A stretch of 64,000 nucleotides of DNA from positions 1-64,000 of the forward strand of contig CAIQWB010000100.1 of NCBI GenBank assembly GCA_903875465.1. The letters are read 5' to 3'. The translations under genes and the position numbers were made by a program. The stretch is from an uncultured Verrucomicrobia subdivision 3 bacterium (GTDB lineage Bacteria > Verrucomicrobiota > Verrucomicrobiia > Limisphaerales > UBA11358). This document shows, one piece after another, positions 55,594 to 64,000 of the stretch (position 1 is the stretch's first letter; each line of letters opens with the position of its first letter). The notes under the pieces are model-generated. The model did not search any database, had not been told where the DNA came from, and saw only the letters and a program-made list of their open reading frames with translations.

Positions 55594-56859
55594 ATGAATT
55601 ATACATATATGAAGACACTGACACAAAACTTCCCAGCGTTGCCCCTGGCGGCAGCGGGTTTGCTGCTGACCCTCGGGGCAACCGGCTCGTTTGCGGGCAC
55701 CACCACGCTCAAAGACGCCTACAAAGATCATTTCTATGTGGGGGTGGCCATCAACCGCACGATTGCGACGAGCACGGCGGTTCAGGCCGACAATGTCAAC
55801 CGCAACCTCGACCAAATCAACCAGGACATTGCGGTGGTCACCGAACAATTCAACCAAATCTCCCCGGAGAATGACCTCAAGTGGCAGCTCATCCAGCCCC
55901 GGTCTGGACCGGATGGTTACAACTTTGAACCGGCGGACGCCTATGTTAACTTCGGCGTGGCGCACCAAATGTACATCGTGGGTCATGTGCTGGTCTGGCA
56001 CGGACAGACCCCGAACTGGGTGTTCGAAGGCACTAATCCGCCGCCAGCCATGACGGCCACACCCCCAAACGGGACCAACGCACCGGGCGCGCGGCGCTTT
56101 GGCCGGTCCTTTGGTGGCGGTTTTGGTTACAATGGACCACGGGCGTCGCGCGAAGAATTGTTGCAACGGATGCACGACCACATCGCCACCGTGGTCGGCC
56201 GTTACAAGGGTAAAATCAAGGTCTGGGACGTGGTGAATGAGGCGCTTGCCGATGGGGGCACCAACATTCTGCGGAATTCCCTGTGGGAACAAATCATCGG
56301 ACCGGACTTCATTGCCAAAGCATTTGAGTACGCCCACGAAGCCGATCCTGATGCAATTCTGCGTTACAACGATTATTCCTTGGAAAACACGGCCAAGCGC
56401 CAGAAATTGATAACGCTGATCAAGTCGCTCCAAGCGCAGGGCGTGCCGGTCATGGCGATTGGCTCCCAAACCCATGTCAGTGTTAGCTCGCCCAGTTTTG
56501 CGGAGGAGGACAAAGTGCTGACCGATCTTGAAACGCTGGGTTTGCCCATTCACATTACTGAACTGGATGTCAATGGGGCCCAGGGCGGTCAGCGCAGCAA
56601 CAGTGGCGACGTCGCGGGCAATGCCACGACCACCCAGGGGGGCTTGGTGAATAATGCGGACCAGCGGCTTGCGGCCGCCTATGCGGGTCTTTTTCGGGCC
56701 TTTATAAAACATGAGAAATATGTAAAAGTGGTGACGCTCTGGGGGGTCAACGACGGGGTCTCCTGGCGTGCTCAGGGACGCCCGCTGCTATTCGATGGCA
56801 ATGACCGCCCCAAGCCGGCCTTCGACGCAGTAATCAAGGCTGCCTCCAGCAAACCTTAA
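55594..56859 (+). CDS. Secreted GH10 endo-beta-1,4-xylanase
   Basis: This is a 421-residue xylanase of family 10 that cuts the xylan backbone. The signal peptide covers about residues 1-34; a second ATG at 55609 is equally possible as start. NEAL in WDVVNEAL holds the acid/base Glu216, and HITELDV holds the nucleophile Glu323. NQISPENDLKW and VGHVLVWHGQTPNW are conserved substrate-binding strands. A loop of about 40 residues near 150-190 is inserted after the WHGQTPNW strand and is rich in Pro, Gly, Arg and Phe (RRFGRSFGGGFGYNGP). It sits 67 bases behind GH43 in the same orientation. Confidence 0.94.
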   Translation: MNYTYMKTLTQNFPALPLAAAGLLLTLGATGSFAGTTTLKDAYKDHFYVGVAINRTIATSTAVQADNVNRNLDQINQDIAVVTEQFNQISPENDLKWQLIQPRSGPDGYNFEPADAYVNFGVAHQMYIVGHVLVWHGQTPNWVFEGTNPPPAMTATPPNGTNAPGARRFGRSFGGGFGYNGPRASREELLQRMHDHIATVVGRYKGKIKVWDVVNEALADGGTNILRNSLWEQIIGPDFIAKAFEYAHEADPDAILRYNDYSLENTAKRQKLITLIKSLQAQGVPVMAIGSQTHVSVSSPSFAEEDKVLTDLETLGLPIHITELDVNGAQGGQRSNSGDVAGNATTTQGGLVNNADQRLAAAYAGLFRAFIKHEKYVKVVTLWGVNDGVSWRAQGRPLLFDGNDRPKPAFDAVIKAASSKP

Positions 56860-56875
56860 AACCCGTTTATACAAA

Positions 56876-57733
56876 ATGAAATTTTTTTCTGCCGGATATG
56901 TCCTGGCTGGTTTGCTGTTTTGCAGTCTGCCAGCTTTCTCCCAGGATACCAATCGATACATTTTTCTGTGCTTTGGCCAGTCCAATATGGAGGGCTTTCC
57001 AGGAATTTTAGACGACGACAAAGGGCCGGTTGACGCTCGCTTGCAAGTCTTGGCGGCGGTGGATTTTCCGGGCTTGGGTAGAAAGAAAGGCGAATGGTAC
57101 CCGGCCATCCCCCCCTTGTGCCGCCCTTCTGCCGGCCTGAGTCCCGCCGACTATTTTGGCCGGACACTGGTTTCGAATCTGCCGCCCCACATCAAGGTGG
57201 GCATCATCAATGTTTCCATTGGAGGTTGTAAAATTGAACTGTTTGAAAAAGACACCTTTCCCACTTACGTTGCCACCGCGCCCAAGTGGATGACCAACAC
57301 GATTATGCAGGCCTACGGTGGCAACCCTTATCAACGGCTGGTTGACATGGCCAAACGGGCGCAGAAAGACGGGGTCATCAAAGGGATTTTGCTACATCAA
57401 GGCGAGTCCAATACGAATGACAAACAATGGCCGGCCAAGGTCAAAGGGGTTTACGAAAATTTGCTCAAGGATTTAAACCTCCAAGCCGGGGACGTGCCGC
57501 TGCTGGCGGGCGAACTTTTGAACGCCGACCAGAAAGGGGCCTGTGCCAGCATGAACAAGATTATTGACGCTTTGCCAGAAACCATCCCCACCGCGCGGGT
57601 CATCCCCTCCCGGGGTTGTCCCGGCCGTCCCGACCATCTGCATTTTACCCCGGCTGGCTATCGCGAATTGGGCACGCGCTATGCCGACCAAATGTTGCTG
57701 CTACTGGGCTACAAGCATTCCGAATCCAAGTAA
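56876..57733 (+). CDS. Secreted SASA/CE6-type acetylesterase
   Basis: This is an SGNH-like esterase of 285 residues with a signal peptide (hydrophobic GYVLAGLLFCSLPAFSQ). The block FLCFGQSNMEG carries the catalytic Ser36, HQGESN near residue 180 is the conserved Gln-Gly-Glu block, and DHLHFTPAGYRELG near 250 supplies the Asp/His pair. Family members include sialate O-acetylesterases and CE6 acetylxylan esterases; next to GH10 the latter role is more likely. It follows GH10 by 16 bases and closes the GH30-GH43-GH10-CE6 run. Confidence 0.88.
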   Translation: MKFFSAGYVLAGLLFCSLPAFSQDTNRYIFLCFGQSNMEGFPGILDDDKGPVDARLQVLAAVDFPGLGRKKGEWYPAIPPLCRPSAGLSPADYFGRTLVSNLPPHIKVGIINVSIGGCKIELFEKDTFPTYVATAPKWMTNTIMQAYGGNPYQRLVDMAKRAQKDGVIKGILLHQGESNTNDKQWPAKVKGVYENLLKDLNLQAGDVPLLAGELLNADQKGACASMNKIIDALPETIPTARVIPSRGCPGRPDHLHFTPAGYRELGTRYADQMLLLLGYKHSESK

Positions 57734-57880
57734 CCGGCGTTGAGGCCCGCTTCGCTCGAGTTTCTGGACCTCGACCGGCCCCACATCCACGTTGGGTGGT
57801 GTGAGGATGGCAGCGTCCCCGGTGGCCCGCAAAAGGTTGACCTATGGTGGCATTAAAGTAAAGTTGGGCCATGCACCCTT

Positions 57881-60800
57881 ATGACCAGGTCAGATTTGGA
57901 TTTTAACTTTCCAAGGCTCCTGTTGCTGGTGGCCTTGGGGCTTTTTGTGCAGGGGCTGGGGAATTGGGAAATGCAGGCCCAGCCCATGATTCTGCGGGAA
58001 ACTGCCTCCGGGGTGCCGCCCCTGGTCACCAATGTTTCCCAGTTGTCAGAACTAATCCAGTCGCCATCGCCGATCGTGGCCGAAGTACGCCTGGACGTGC
58101 TGGCCTGCTCAACGAGCCGCCCCGACATCGGCGTGGTGGCGGTCATGGATAATACCGGCTGCGAGATTCTGGAATTGGGGCCGGGAACCAAGGCCATCTC
58201 CCCGGGAGATATTTTGCACCTGGCGAGCCAGCGCTGTTTTTTACGGAAGCGGGAAATGGGGATCGAGGTTACCCGGGTGCCTGAACTGACGATCGATGGC
58301 ACCCATGGTCTTCGGCAGGCTTCAGCGACGGTGCTTCTCGCCGCCGGTATCCATCCATTTCAACTAGACTACTTTAACTATGCGGGGGCCTATAGTTTGC
58401 GGTTAACGTGTCAACTTCCCGATGGAACGTTGGCCCCCGCTGAGAAATTTCTACAGCCGACTGACGGAGCAGGGGGGGCGGATGCGCAACGGCTTTCCGG
58501 GGTGCAGGCAACCTACTACGATGGCGCGTGGTTAAGCATTCCCGACTTTGCCTTGTTGCAGCCGCTTAAATCGGTAGTGGTCACGAACTTGAATCCGGCC
58601 TTGGGAACAGCCAGTGACATGACGGGGATTCGCTATCAAGGATTTTTCGCCGCGCCCGCCGATGGCAATTATGTTTTCAATCTGGCTTCCGATGATGGCA
58701 GTTTGCTGTTTCTAAATGGTTCGTCGATCGCTTTTGAACGAACGGGCCATGCTGCCGTACCGCCACCCATGGCCGACACCTTGCGAGCAGCCTTCACGAA
58801 TCTGGCTGCGGCGAAATGGATGTCGGTCGAAGGCCGGGTGGATTTCATATCCCGGTCCGGCCGGGGATTAAGTTTCGAATTGCGTTCGCCCACCGATTCC
58901 ATTTGGGTAATGGTCGCCGACAGCGGGGAAATTGATTTCCAGCAACTCCTGCATGAGCGAATTCGGGTGACCGGGGTCGGCCGGGCCGTGATAACTTCAA
59001 CTCGAAATCGCATGCTGGGCGAATTAACGGTGGTCAGCGCCAGCGACTTGACCATGCTGGGAAAAGGCGGCGGGCTGCTGGCCGGTTCGGACCCGGTTCA
59101 CCAGCTGGTGGAGGTTGGGCAAATTCAGAGCTTGTCCAAGGATGAAGCCGCGCGGCATTTGCCGGTTAGGATCCAGGGGGTGGTCACCAGTCGTGCGCCT
59201 TTGTCGTTCCGCTACCTGACCATCCAGGATGAAACCCGCGGGATTTTTGTCAGGCAGGCTCCGACCCTCCTATCCCCACCCAATGTGGGGGAGTTTTGCG
59301 AACTGGTTGGATACACGGATGCGGGTGATTTTGCCCCCATTGTGGTGGCGGAGGAGGTGACGGTGCTTGGCCAGGGGCGCCTGCCCGCCCCGGCGCGACC
59401 CACGTGGAATGAATTGATTAACGGTAGCATGGATATTCAATGGGTGGAGTTTCAAGGCCTGGTCACCGGGGTTAAGAGCAACACCCTGGCCCTATTTCTT
59501 CCCGAGGGAAAGCTCAACGTGGAGGTGGGAGCCTATTCAGAGGCACAATTGCGTGCGCTGGCCGGATCGGTCATCCGGTTGCGGGGGGTTTTGTTCGCGG
59601 CTTGGAACACCAACCGCACGGTGGAGCTGGGCCATCTGGTCATGCGCAATGTTACTTTCGGTATTGATGTCATGGCGCCGGCCAACCCGTTCGAGGTTCC
59701 CTTGAAAGGCTGGAGCGAATTATATCAATTCGATTCCCGGGCCACGCCCTTCCAAAGGGTGAAAGTTGCCGGGGTGGTGACTTACGCCGATTTTCACCGG
59801 GTCTTCCTGGCGGACAGCCGGCACGGCATCCGTGTATTAACGGTGGCAGCTGCGGAGGTGGCATTTGGTGACTTGGTGGAGGTGGCAGGCTATCCGGAAA
59901 TTAGTGGTCCTGCCCCACTGCTACGGGAGTCGGTGGTGCGCAAAACCGGCCATTCTCCCGGGCTGGTGCCGCTGGCTTTTGACGGCAATGAAACCCATCA
60001 GGAATCGTTCGATTCCATGCTGGTCAAGATTTCCGCAACCCTGATGGGCATGCATGCGGAACCGGGGGCAAGGGTTTTGGAGATGAATGCGGGCGGCCAC
60101 TTGTTTCTCGCCCGCATACCGGATACTGGTAAAGATGCCTGGTTGCGGGTGGGCAGCCAGCTGGCATTGACCGGGGTTTTGCTGGGCAAAACCACGACCT
60201 CCGGGGCGTCCAGCCAGCCCAGTGGATTCGAGTTGCTCATGAGTTCGCCCGCGCAGGTGGTGTTGCTCTCCCAGCCCTCGTGGTGGACGCCCCAGAGGCT
60301 GCTCATTATCGTTGGCATCCTGCTGGCGATTTTGACACTTTCCGCCGCATGGATTTCCCAATTGCACCGGTTGGTGGAACAGCGCACGCACGAATTGCAA
60401 CAGGAAACGCACGAGCGGGAGATTGCCGAAAGGGAACAGGCTTTGGAAACGGAACGCTCGCGGATCGCCCGGGATTTGCACGATGACCTCGGTTCCAGTC
60501 TCACGGAAATCACGGTGCTGGCCACCAAGGGCCAGCGCGTGGAAGCCAAAGCGGATTTGATGGTCCTGTTGCGCGCGATTTCGGCCAAAGCCAGGGGGTT
60601 GGTCTCGGCCCTGGATATCATCGTTTGGGCGGTGGATCCCAAGGACAATTCCCTGGCCTCCGTGGCGGATTATCTGGGCGATTTTGCCAGTGAATATCTA
60701 TCCCATTCCGTCATCACCTGCCGGTTTGACATCCCGGTTGCCCTGCCAGCCATTGTTCTGGAAGGCCGCTCGCGCCATGGTTTATTGCTGGCCGTCAAAG

Positions 60801-61075
60801 AAACCTTGAATAATATTGAACGTCACGCCCAGTCCACCGAAGTGGAATTTCACATGACTTATGCGGATAATCGCCTGGAAATTATTATTTCGGACAATGG
60901 CAAAGGGTTTGATCTGCACGCCCGGCGGGGCGGCAATGGCTTGAATAATCTTCCGCTGCGCCTTTCCAAACTGGGCGGGGGCTATGCCATCTCTTCAACA
61001 CCCGGACGGGGAACCACGGTGGCCATGACCTTGAATTTGCCCTCCCGGTCCGCCGGGAATGGCGTCCGGTCATGA
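57881..61075 (+). CDS. Hybrid-domain sensor histidine kinase with PA14 domain
   Basis: This sensor kinase has 1064 residues. After a signal or first helix at about 11-25, a PA14 domain lies at about 207-345 (GVQATYYDGAWLSIPDF, DGNYVFNLASDDGSLLFLNG), a fold known for binding carbohydrates. Several OB-like segments of the VxGVVT-x-x-x type follow. One helix at about 806-826 crosses the membrane. A coiled linker leads to HisKA_3 with the phosphorylated His867 in RIARDLHDDLGSSL, and a HATPase_c domain with SDNGKGFD near 1004. The HPK7 type matches the NarL-type regulator encoded 97 bases downstream, with site 3 between them. The ligand is probably a glycan or its fragments, which is inference. 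Confidence 0.9.
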   Translation: MTRSDLDFNFPRLLLLVALGLFVQGLGNWEMQAQPMILRETASGVPPLVTNVSQLSELIQSPSPIVAEVRLDVLACSTSRPDIGVVAVMDNTGCEILELGPGTKAISPGDILHLASQRCFLRKREMGIEVTRVPELTIDGTHGLRQASATVLLAAGIHPFQLDYFNYAGAYSLRLTCQLPDGTLAPAEKFLQPTDGAGGADAQRLSGVQATYYDGAWLSIPDFALLQPLKSVVVTNLNPALGTASDMTGIRYQGFFAAPADGNYVFNLASDDGSLLFLNGSSIAFERTGHAAVPPPMADTLRAAFTNLAAAKWMSVEGRVDFISRSGRGLSFELRSPTDSIWVMVADSGEIDFQQLLHERIRVTGVGRAVITSTRNRMLGELTVVSASDLTMLGKGGGLLAGSDPVHQLVEVGQIQSLSKDEAARHLPVRIQGVVTSRAPLSFRYLTIQDETRGIFVRQAPTLLSPPNVGEFCELVGYTDAGDFAPIVVAEEVTVLGQGRLPAPARPTWNELINGSMDIQWVEFQGLVTGVKSNTLALFLPEGKLNVEVGAYSEAQLRALAGSVIRLRGVLFAAWNTNRTVELGHLVMRNVTFGIDVMAPANPFEVPLKGWSELYQFDSRATPFQRVKVAGVVTYADFHRVFLADSRHGIRVLTVAAAEVAFGDLVEVAGYPEISGPAPLLRESVVRKTGHSPGLVPLAFDGNETHQESFDSMLVKISATLMGMHAEPGARVLEMNAGGHLFLARIPDTGKDAWLRVGSQLALTGVLLGKTTTSGASSQPSGFELLMSSPAQVVLLSQPSWWTPQRLLIIVGILLAILTLSAAWISQLHRLVEQRTHELQQETHEREIAEREQALETERSRIARDLHDDLGSSLTEITVLATKGQRVEAKADLMVLLRAISAKARGLVSALDIIVWAVDPKDNSLASVADYLGDFASEYLSHSVITCRFDIPVALPAIVLEGRSRHGLLLAVKETLNNIERHAQSTEVEFHMTYADNRLEIIISDNGKGFDLHARRGGNGLNNLPLRLSKLGGGYAISSTPGRGTTVAMTLNLPSRSAGNGVRS

Positions 61076-61081
61076 TTCAGG

Positions 61082-61099
61082 GTATGACATTTGGCATAT
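61082..61099. promoter_or_regulatory. ATATGAC-like palindrome, site 3
   Basis: GTATGAC-ATTT-GGCATAT keeps the 6-base TATGAC arm and the N4 spacing; the right arm has one change (GGCATA for GTCATA). It lies 73 bases before the response-regulator start, which suggests autoregulation. Confidence 0.5.
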
Positions 61100-61172
61100 A
61101 CCCGCAAAGGTCTAAAACCCCTAAACTAACTTGTGAACAAAATGGTTAATATGGCCGCAACCTAACCGGATC

Positions 61173-61868
61173 ATGCCTGCCCAAACTTCCCATCCGGAGC
61201 CTGTCTCCACGAGAGTGGCCATCGTGGAGGATAATTTCACCTTGCGGCAATATCTTTCTGAATTGATTGCCAATACGCCGGGGTACCTGTGCGTCTGTGC
61301 TTGTGCCTCTGCGGAGGAAGCCTTCGAGAAAATTCCGGCCCAACACCCGGATGTGGTGCTCATGGATATTAATCTGCCCGGCGAATCCGGCATTGCCTGC
61401 ACGATCCGGCTGCGGGAGAAAATGCCAAAAATTCAGGTGATCATGCTGACGGTTTACAAGGACATCCAGATCATTTTTCAGGCACTCAAGGCCGGTGCCT
61501 GCGGGTATGTGCTCAAGCGGGCGGACGAGAAGAAAATTCTGGAAGCCATTGCTGAAGTCCGGGCGGGCGGTGCCCCCATGACCAGCCAGGTGGCGCGCAT
61601 GGTGGTCCGGTCATTTCTGGAAGAACCTGCCGACCGGCTGCCAACGGAGCAACTGTCGCCCCGGGAGATGGAAATTTTAGCCTTGGTGGCCAAAGGCCGC
61701 TCCAACAAGGAAATCGGCAGTCAGTTAAACATCAGCTTTGGCACTGTGCGCATCCATTTATCGCACATATATGAGAAGCTGCACGTGCGTTGCCGGACGG
61801 AGGCGGCGGCCAAATACTTTTCCTCCCAGTCCCCCGGCCATCGGGAACCGACGCCGATCCCGGCTTGA
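61173..61868 (+). CDS. NarL/FixJ family response regulator
   Basis: This is a 231-residue two-component regulator. The receiver domain has VAIVEDN near residue 15, the phospho-acceptor Asp65 in LMDINLPG, the Thr in MLTVY and the Lys in YVLKRAD. The LuxR-type helix-turn-helix is at about 163-222: LSPREMEILALVAKGRSNKEI and GTVRIHLSHIYEKLHVRCRTEAAA. It follows the histidine kinase, its probable partner, by 97 bases. Its DNA-binding helices resemble those of the LuxR-esterase protein at 43656, so both may recognise the ATATGAC palindrome. Confidence 0.95.
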   Translation: MPAQTSHPEPVSTRVAIVEDNFTLRQYLSELIANTPGYLCVCACASAEEAFEKIPAQHPDVVLMDINLPGESGIACTIRLREKMPKIQVIMLTVYKDIQIIFQALKAGACGYVLKRADEKKILEAIAEVRAGGAPMTSQVARMVVRSFLEEPADRLPTEQLSPREMEILALVAKGRSNKEIGSQLNISFGTVRIHLSHIYEKLHVRCRTEAAAKYFSSQSPGHREPTPIPA

Positions 61869-61909
61869 GGCACCTTCGGAAACCTGCGCTACGGCCGCGA
61901 TCAGGCAGT

Positions 61910-61927
61910 ATCTGACGAATGTCATAT
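61910..61927. promoter_or_regulatory. ATATGAC-like palindrome, site 4
   Basis: ATCTGAC-GAAT-GTCATAT has one mismatch in the left arm and a perfect right arm. It directly adjoins the -35-like TTGGTG and lies 76 bases ahead of the GH51 start. Confidence 0.62.
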
Positions 61928-61955
61928 TGGTGTGCCGAAGGTATTCCCCTATGAT
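61927..61955 (+). promoter_or_regulatory. Sigma-70-like promoter of GH51
   Basis: TTGGTG, a 17-base spacer, then TATGAT resembles a -35/-10 pair with ideal spacing. The palindrome at 61910 overlaps its first base, as expected for activation by a regulator touching RNA polymerase. The GH51 ATG follows 48 bases later. Confidence 0.55.
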
Positions 61956-62003
61956 TATCCGATCCACCGATAAAACACCCGGCCGGTCTTTGCATTGAAC
62001 CTC

Positions 62004-64000
62004 ATGAAAATTCATAAAATTGCCCTTGCCTTGTTCCGATTAACTTTTTCCACCGGGCTGTTATCTTGGGGAATGATCGCTGGCGCGCAATCCGCGTCAC
62101 CCAACCAACCGGTCGTGGCCGGGATTGATGCCGCCAAGACCGGGCCGGCGATTTCCCCCTATGTTTATGGTCAATTTATCGAGCACGCGGGCAGCTTGAT
62201 CTACAGCAGTCTGTGGTGTGAAATGCTGGAGGACCGGAAATTCTACTACGACGTCATGCTAAAACCGCCGGAAGATCCGCGAATCAACCAGCGTGGTGCG
62301 GGTGGTTTTGGCCCGGGGCGCCGCCGTAATGTCGGCCCTGGTCGGTGGAATCCCATCGGCCCGGTGACCTCCGTCTTGATGGATAGCAAAAATCCATTTG
62401 TTGGGGACCACACACCGGCGATCACCCTCGCCGGCTCCGAGCCGCGCGGCATCCGCCAGACCGGCCTGCTATTTACCCAAGGGGTGCGGTATCAGGGGCG
62501 CATTTACCTGGCTGGGGATTCGGGGGCAAAGGTGGCCATCCATCTCGTCTGGGGTACCAATTCTGATATTGTGCGTCAGATTGTGCCGCTCGGAGCCTTG
62601 GGGCTGGATTATAAAAAATTTGATTTTGCCTTCGCGGCAAGTCATTCCGGTCCGGCGCAATTCGAAATTGTGGGCACCGGCACTGGCACCTTCCATGTTG
62701 GCACCGCGTCCCTCATGCCCACGGACAATATTTCAGGTTTCAAACCAGATGCGATTGCCGTGCTCAAAAGTCTGCATTCCGGGGTTTATCGTTTTCCCGG
62801 CGGCAACTTCGTTTCCGCCCATGAATGGCACTATGCCATTGGTGATATTGACAAGCGCCGGCCGGTTTTCGATCCGGTCTGGCGTGCCCTACAACCCAAT
62901 GACATTGGCACGGATGAATTCATGACCCTTTGCCGGTTGCTGGGGGTTGAGCCCTATATTACCGTCAATGCGGGCACTGGCGATGCCTGGTCGGCGGCGG
63001 AATATGTGGAATATTGCAATGGCGGGGTTTCCACTCCCATGGGGCGGCAACGGGCGGATAATGGGCATCCGGAGCCTTATCATGTGAAATTCTGGGGGAT
63101 CGGCAATGAAATGTGGGGTGTTTCCTATCAGTATGGCGCGATGAAACCGAATCAATATGCCTACAAGCACAACCAGTTCGCTGCTGCCATGAAACGGGTG
63201 GACCCGGGCATTACCTTGATCTCTAGCGGGGCCATGCCGGATACCATGACTGGCTCCAAGGAGGCGTTGAATCTGGGCACCAACCTGGTTCCGCCGTACC
63301 TGTCCGCCGGTGACTGGAGCGGGCTATTGTTTTCCAATTGCTTCAATCAATTTGACCTGATGAGCGACCACTATTACAACTATGGGGCCACTCACTTCAG
63401 CCTCACCGAAGGCCGGCAAGTTCCGAATGATCCCAACGAGCCCATCACCGACTGGATGCGGCGACCGGCCAATCACATTCGGCTCAAATACGAAGAATAT
63501 CAGCTCTATGAAAAAATATTCCCGCAACTCGTGGCCCAGCCCAAACCGCTAAATATTGATGAATGGGCCTACAGTGGCACCAGTCATCCCGTTTACCCCG
63601 CTTTCGGGTGGGTGTTCCATGAAATGTTTCGGCACTCGGAGGTTTTTCAGATGGCCGCCTATACGTTCGCCACGTCGTTGCTTTCCCGCGATGAAACCCC
63701 GGTCGCGCTGAATGCCAACGGCCTGGTTTTTAAAATCTATCGCGACCATTTTGGCACCCTGCCGGTGCCGGTGACGGGTAACTCTCCACAACCCAAACCC
63801 ACTGATCCGCCCGGAGGGGAACAGCCGGTCGTCAATGCAGGCAGTGATACGTTCCCGCTGGATGTCGTCGCTGCCTGGTCCGAAGACCACCACCGTCTCA
63901 CGGTTTCCGTGTTGAATCCAACCGATGTGGAACAGTCCTTGAAACTCCAAATAAGGGGCGCTGCCTTATCGGGCACCGGCACTTTGTGGCGGCTGGCCTC
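62004..64000 (+). CDS. Secreted GH51 alpha-L-arabinofuranosidase, 3' end beyond window
   Basis: This gene is absent from the ORF track because it has no stop in the window; translation from the ATG at 62004 is open to the last base (665 codons). A signal peptide (hydrophobic about 7-28) is followed by GPAISPYVYGQFIEH, the family start. GIGNEMWG holds the acid/base Glu369 and NIDEWAY the nucleophile Glu520, with FPGGNFVS and DHYYNYG between. A loop near residue 100 reads RGAGGFGPGRRRNVGPG. The enzyme would release arabinose side chains from arabinoxylan or arabinan. It is behind the two-component genes and has its own promoter-like sequence. Confidence 0.9.
   Translation, partial: MKIHKIALALFRLTFSTGLLSWGMIAGAQSASPNQPVVAGIDAAKTGPAISPYVYGQFIEHAGSLIYSSLWCEMLEDRKFYYDVMLKPPEDPRINQRGAGGFGPGRRRNVGPGRWNPIGPVTSVLMDSKNPFVGDHTPAITLAGSEPRGIRQTGLLFTQGVRYQGRIYLAGDSGAKVAIHLVWGTNSDIVRQIVPLGALGLDYKKFDFAFAASHSGPAQFEIVGTGTGTFHVGTASLMPTDNISGFKPDAIAVLKSLHSGVYRFPGGNFVSAHEWHYAIGDIDKRRPVFDPVWRALQPNDIGTDEFMTLCRLLGVEPYITVNAGTGDAWSAAEYVEYCNGGVSTPMGRQRADNGHPEPYHVKFWGIGNEMWGVSYQYGAMKPNQYAYKHNQFAAAMKRVDPGITLISSGAMPDTMTGSKEALNLGTNLVPPYLSAGDWSGLLFSNCFNQFDLMSDHYYNYGATHFSLTEGRQVPNDPNEPITDWMRRPANHIRLKYEEYQLYEKIFPQLVAQPKPLNIDEWAYSGTSHPVYPAFGWVFHEMFRHSEVFQMAAYTFATSLLSRDETPVALNANGLVFKIYRDHFGTLPVPVTGNSPQPKPTDPPGGEQPVVNAGSDTFPLDVVAAWSEDHHRLTVSVLNPTDVEQSLKLQIRGAALSGTGTLWRLA

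Noticed and set aside
57884-57899. TATGAC-CAG-GTCAGA at the start codon of the sensor kinase
   Set aside because: The spacing is 3 instead of 4 bases, the right arm is incomplete, and it lies over the start codon, so it is probably chance.

Overview
The window looks like a chromosomal segment of a Verrucomicrobiota bacterium, probably close to Pedosphaera/Limisphaerales. The evidence is the mixture of genes: moderately GC-rich DNA, Tat-exported Gfo/Idh/MocA dehydrogenases and sugar-phosphate isomerases, very long secreted proteins with autotransporter-type beta-strand repeats, many multi-domain secreted glycoside hydrolases, a SecD-SecF fusion, and a REP-type tyrosine transposase. This assignment is inference from gene content and no marker gene fixes it.

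Region 1 (1-4.2 kb) is accessory. It holds two AT-rich secreted proteins of unknown function, a small membrane protein, an IS200-like REP-associated transposase with a hairpin just upstream, and a 0.67 kb gene-free stretch with a long palindrome. Region 2 (4.2-39 kb) is mostly housekeeping: yajC-secDF-terC-recJ as one close-packed run; hisH with a DUF202-like gene; glnS with a TfoX-N gene; an Smr protein; a three-gene lipoprotein/ATP-grasp ligase/DUF4178 cassette; purE; a Tat-exported dehydrogenase; a rhomboid protease with a C-terminal GYF-like domain; a secreted beta-propeller protein; an acyl-CoA synthetase; RNase D; an adenylylsulfate kinase; a methyltransferase / APH-like kinase-membrane fusion / PAP2-glycosyltransferase fusion run; an OGG-type glycosylase; a second PAP2 protein; a cyclic-nucleotide-binding protein; a Tat-exported TIM-barrel isomerase; a SWIM-SNF2 helicase; a secreted GH32 fructanase; and tRNA-Ser(GCT).

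Region 3 (39-64 kb) reads as a xylan/arabinoxylan degradation locus. It encodes a giant beta-strand-repeat surface protein, a protein joining a LuxR-type DNA-binding domain through one membrane segment to a CE1-like esterase, a GH3 beta-xylosidase-like enzyme, a Tat dehydrogenase, a GH30 enzyme, a GH43 enzyme, a GH10 xylanase, a CE6/SASA-type acetylesterase, a PA14-containing sensor histidine kinase, a NarL-type response regulator, and a GH51 arabinofuranosidase that runs off the window. Together these could cut the xylan backbone (GH10, GH30), remove acetyl, feruloyl and arabinosyl decorations (CE1, CE6, GH51, GH43) and finish the oligomers (GH3, GH43). No importer or SusC/D pair is visible.

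The main discovery candidate is in region 3. A palindrome with arms ATATGAC-N4-GTCATAT occurs perfectly at 39290 and 50015 and with one arm mismatch each at 61082 and 61910. It lies upstream of the repeat protein, between the divergent dehydrogenase and GH30 genes, upstream of the response regulator, and directly against a promoter-like sequence of the GH51 gene. This suggests a local regulon run by the two-component system, the membrane-tethered LuxR-esterase, or both.
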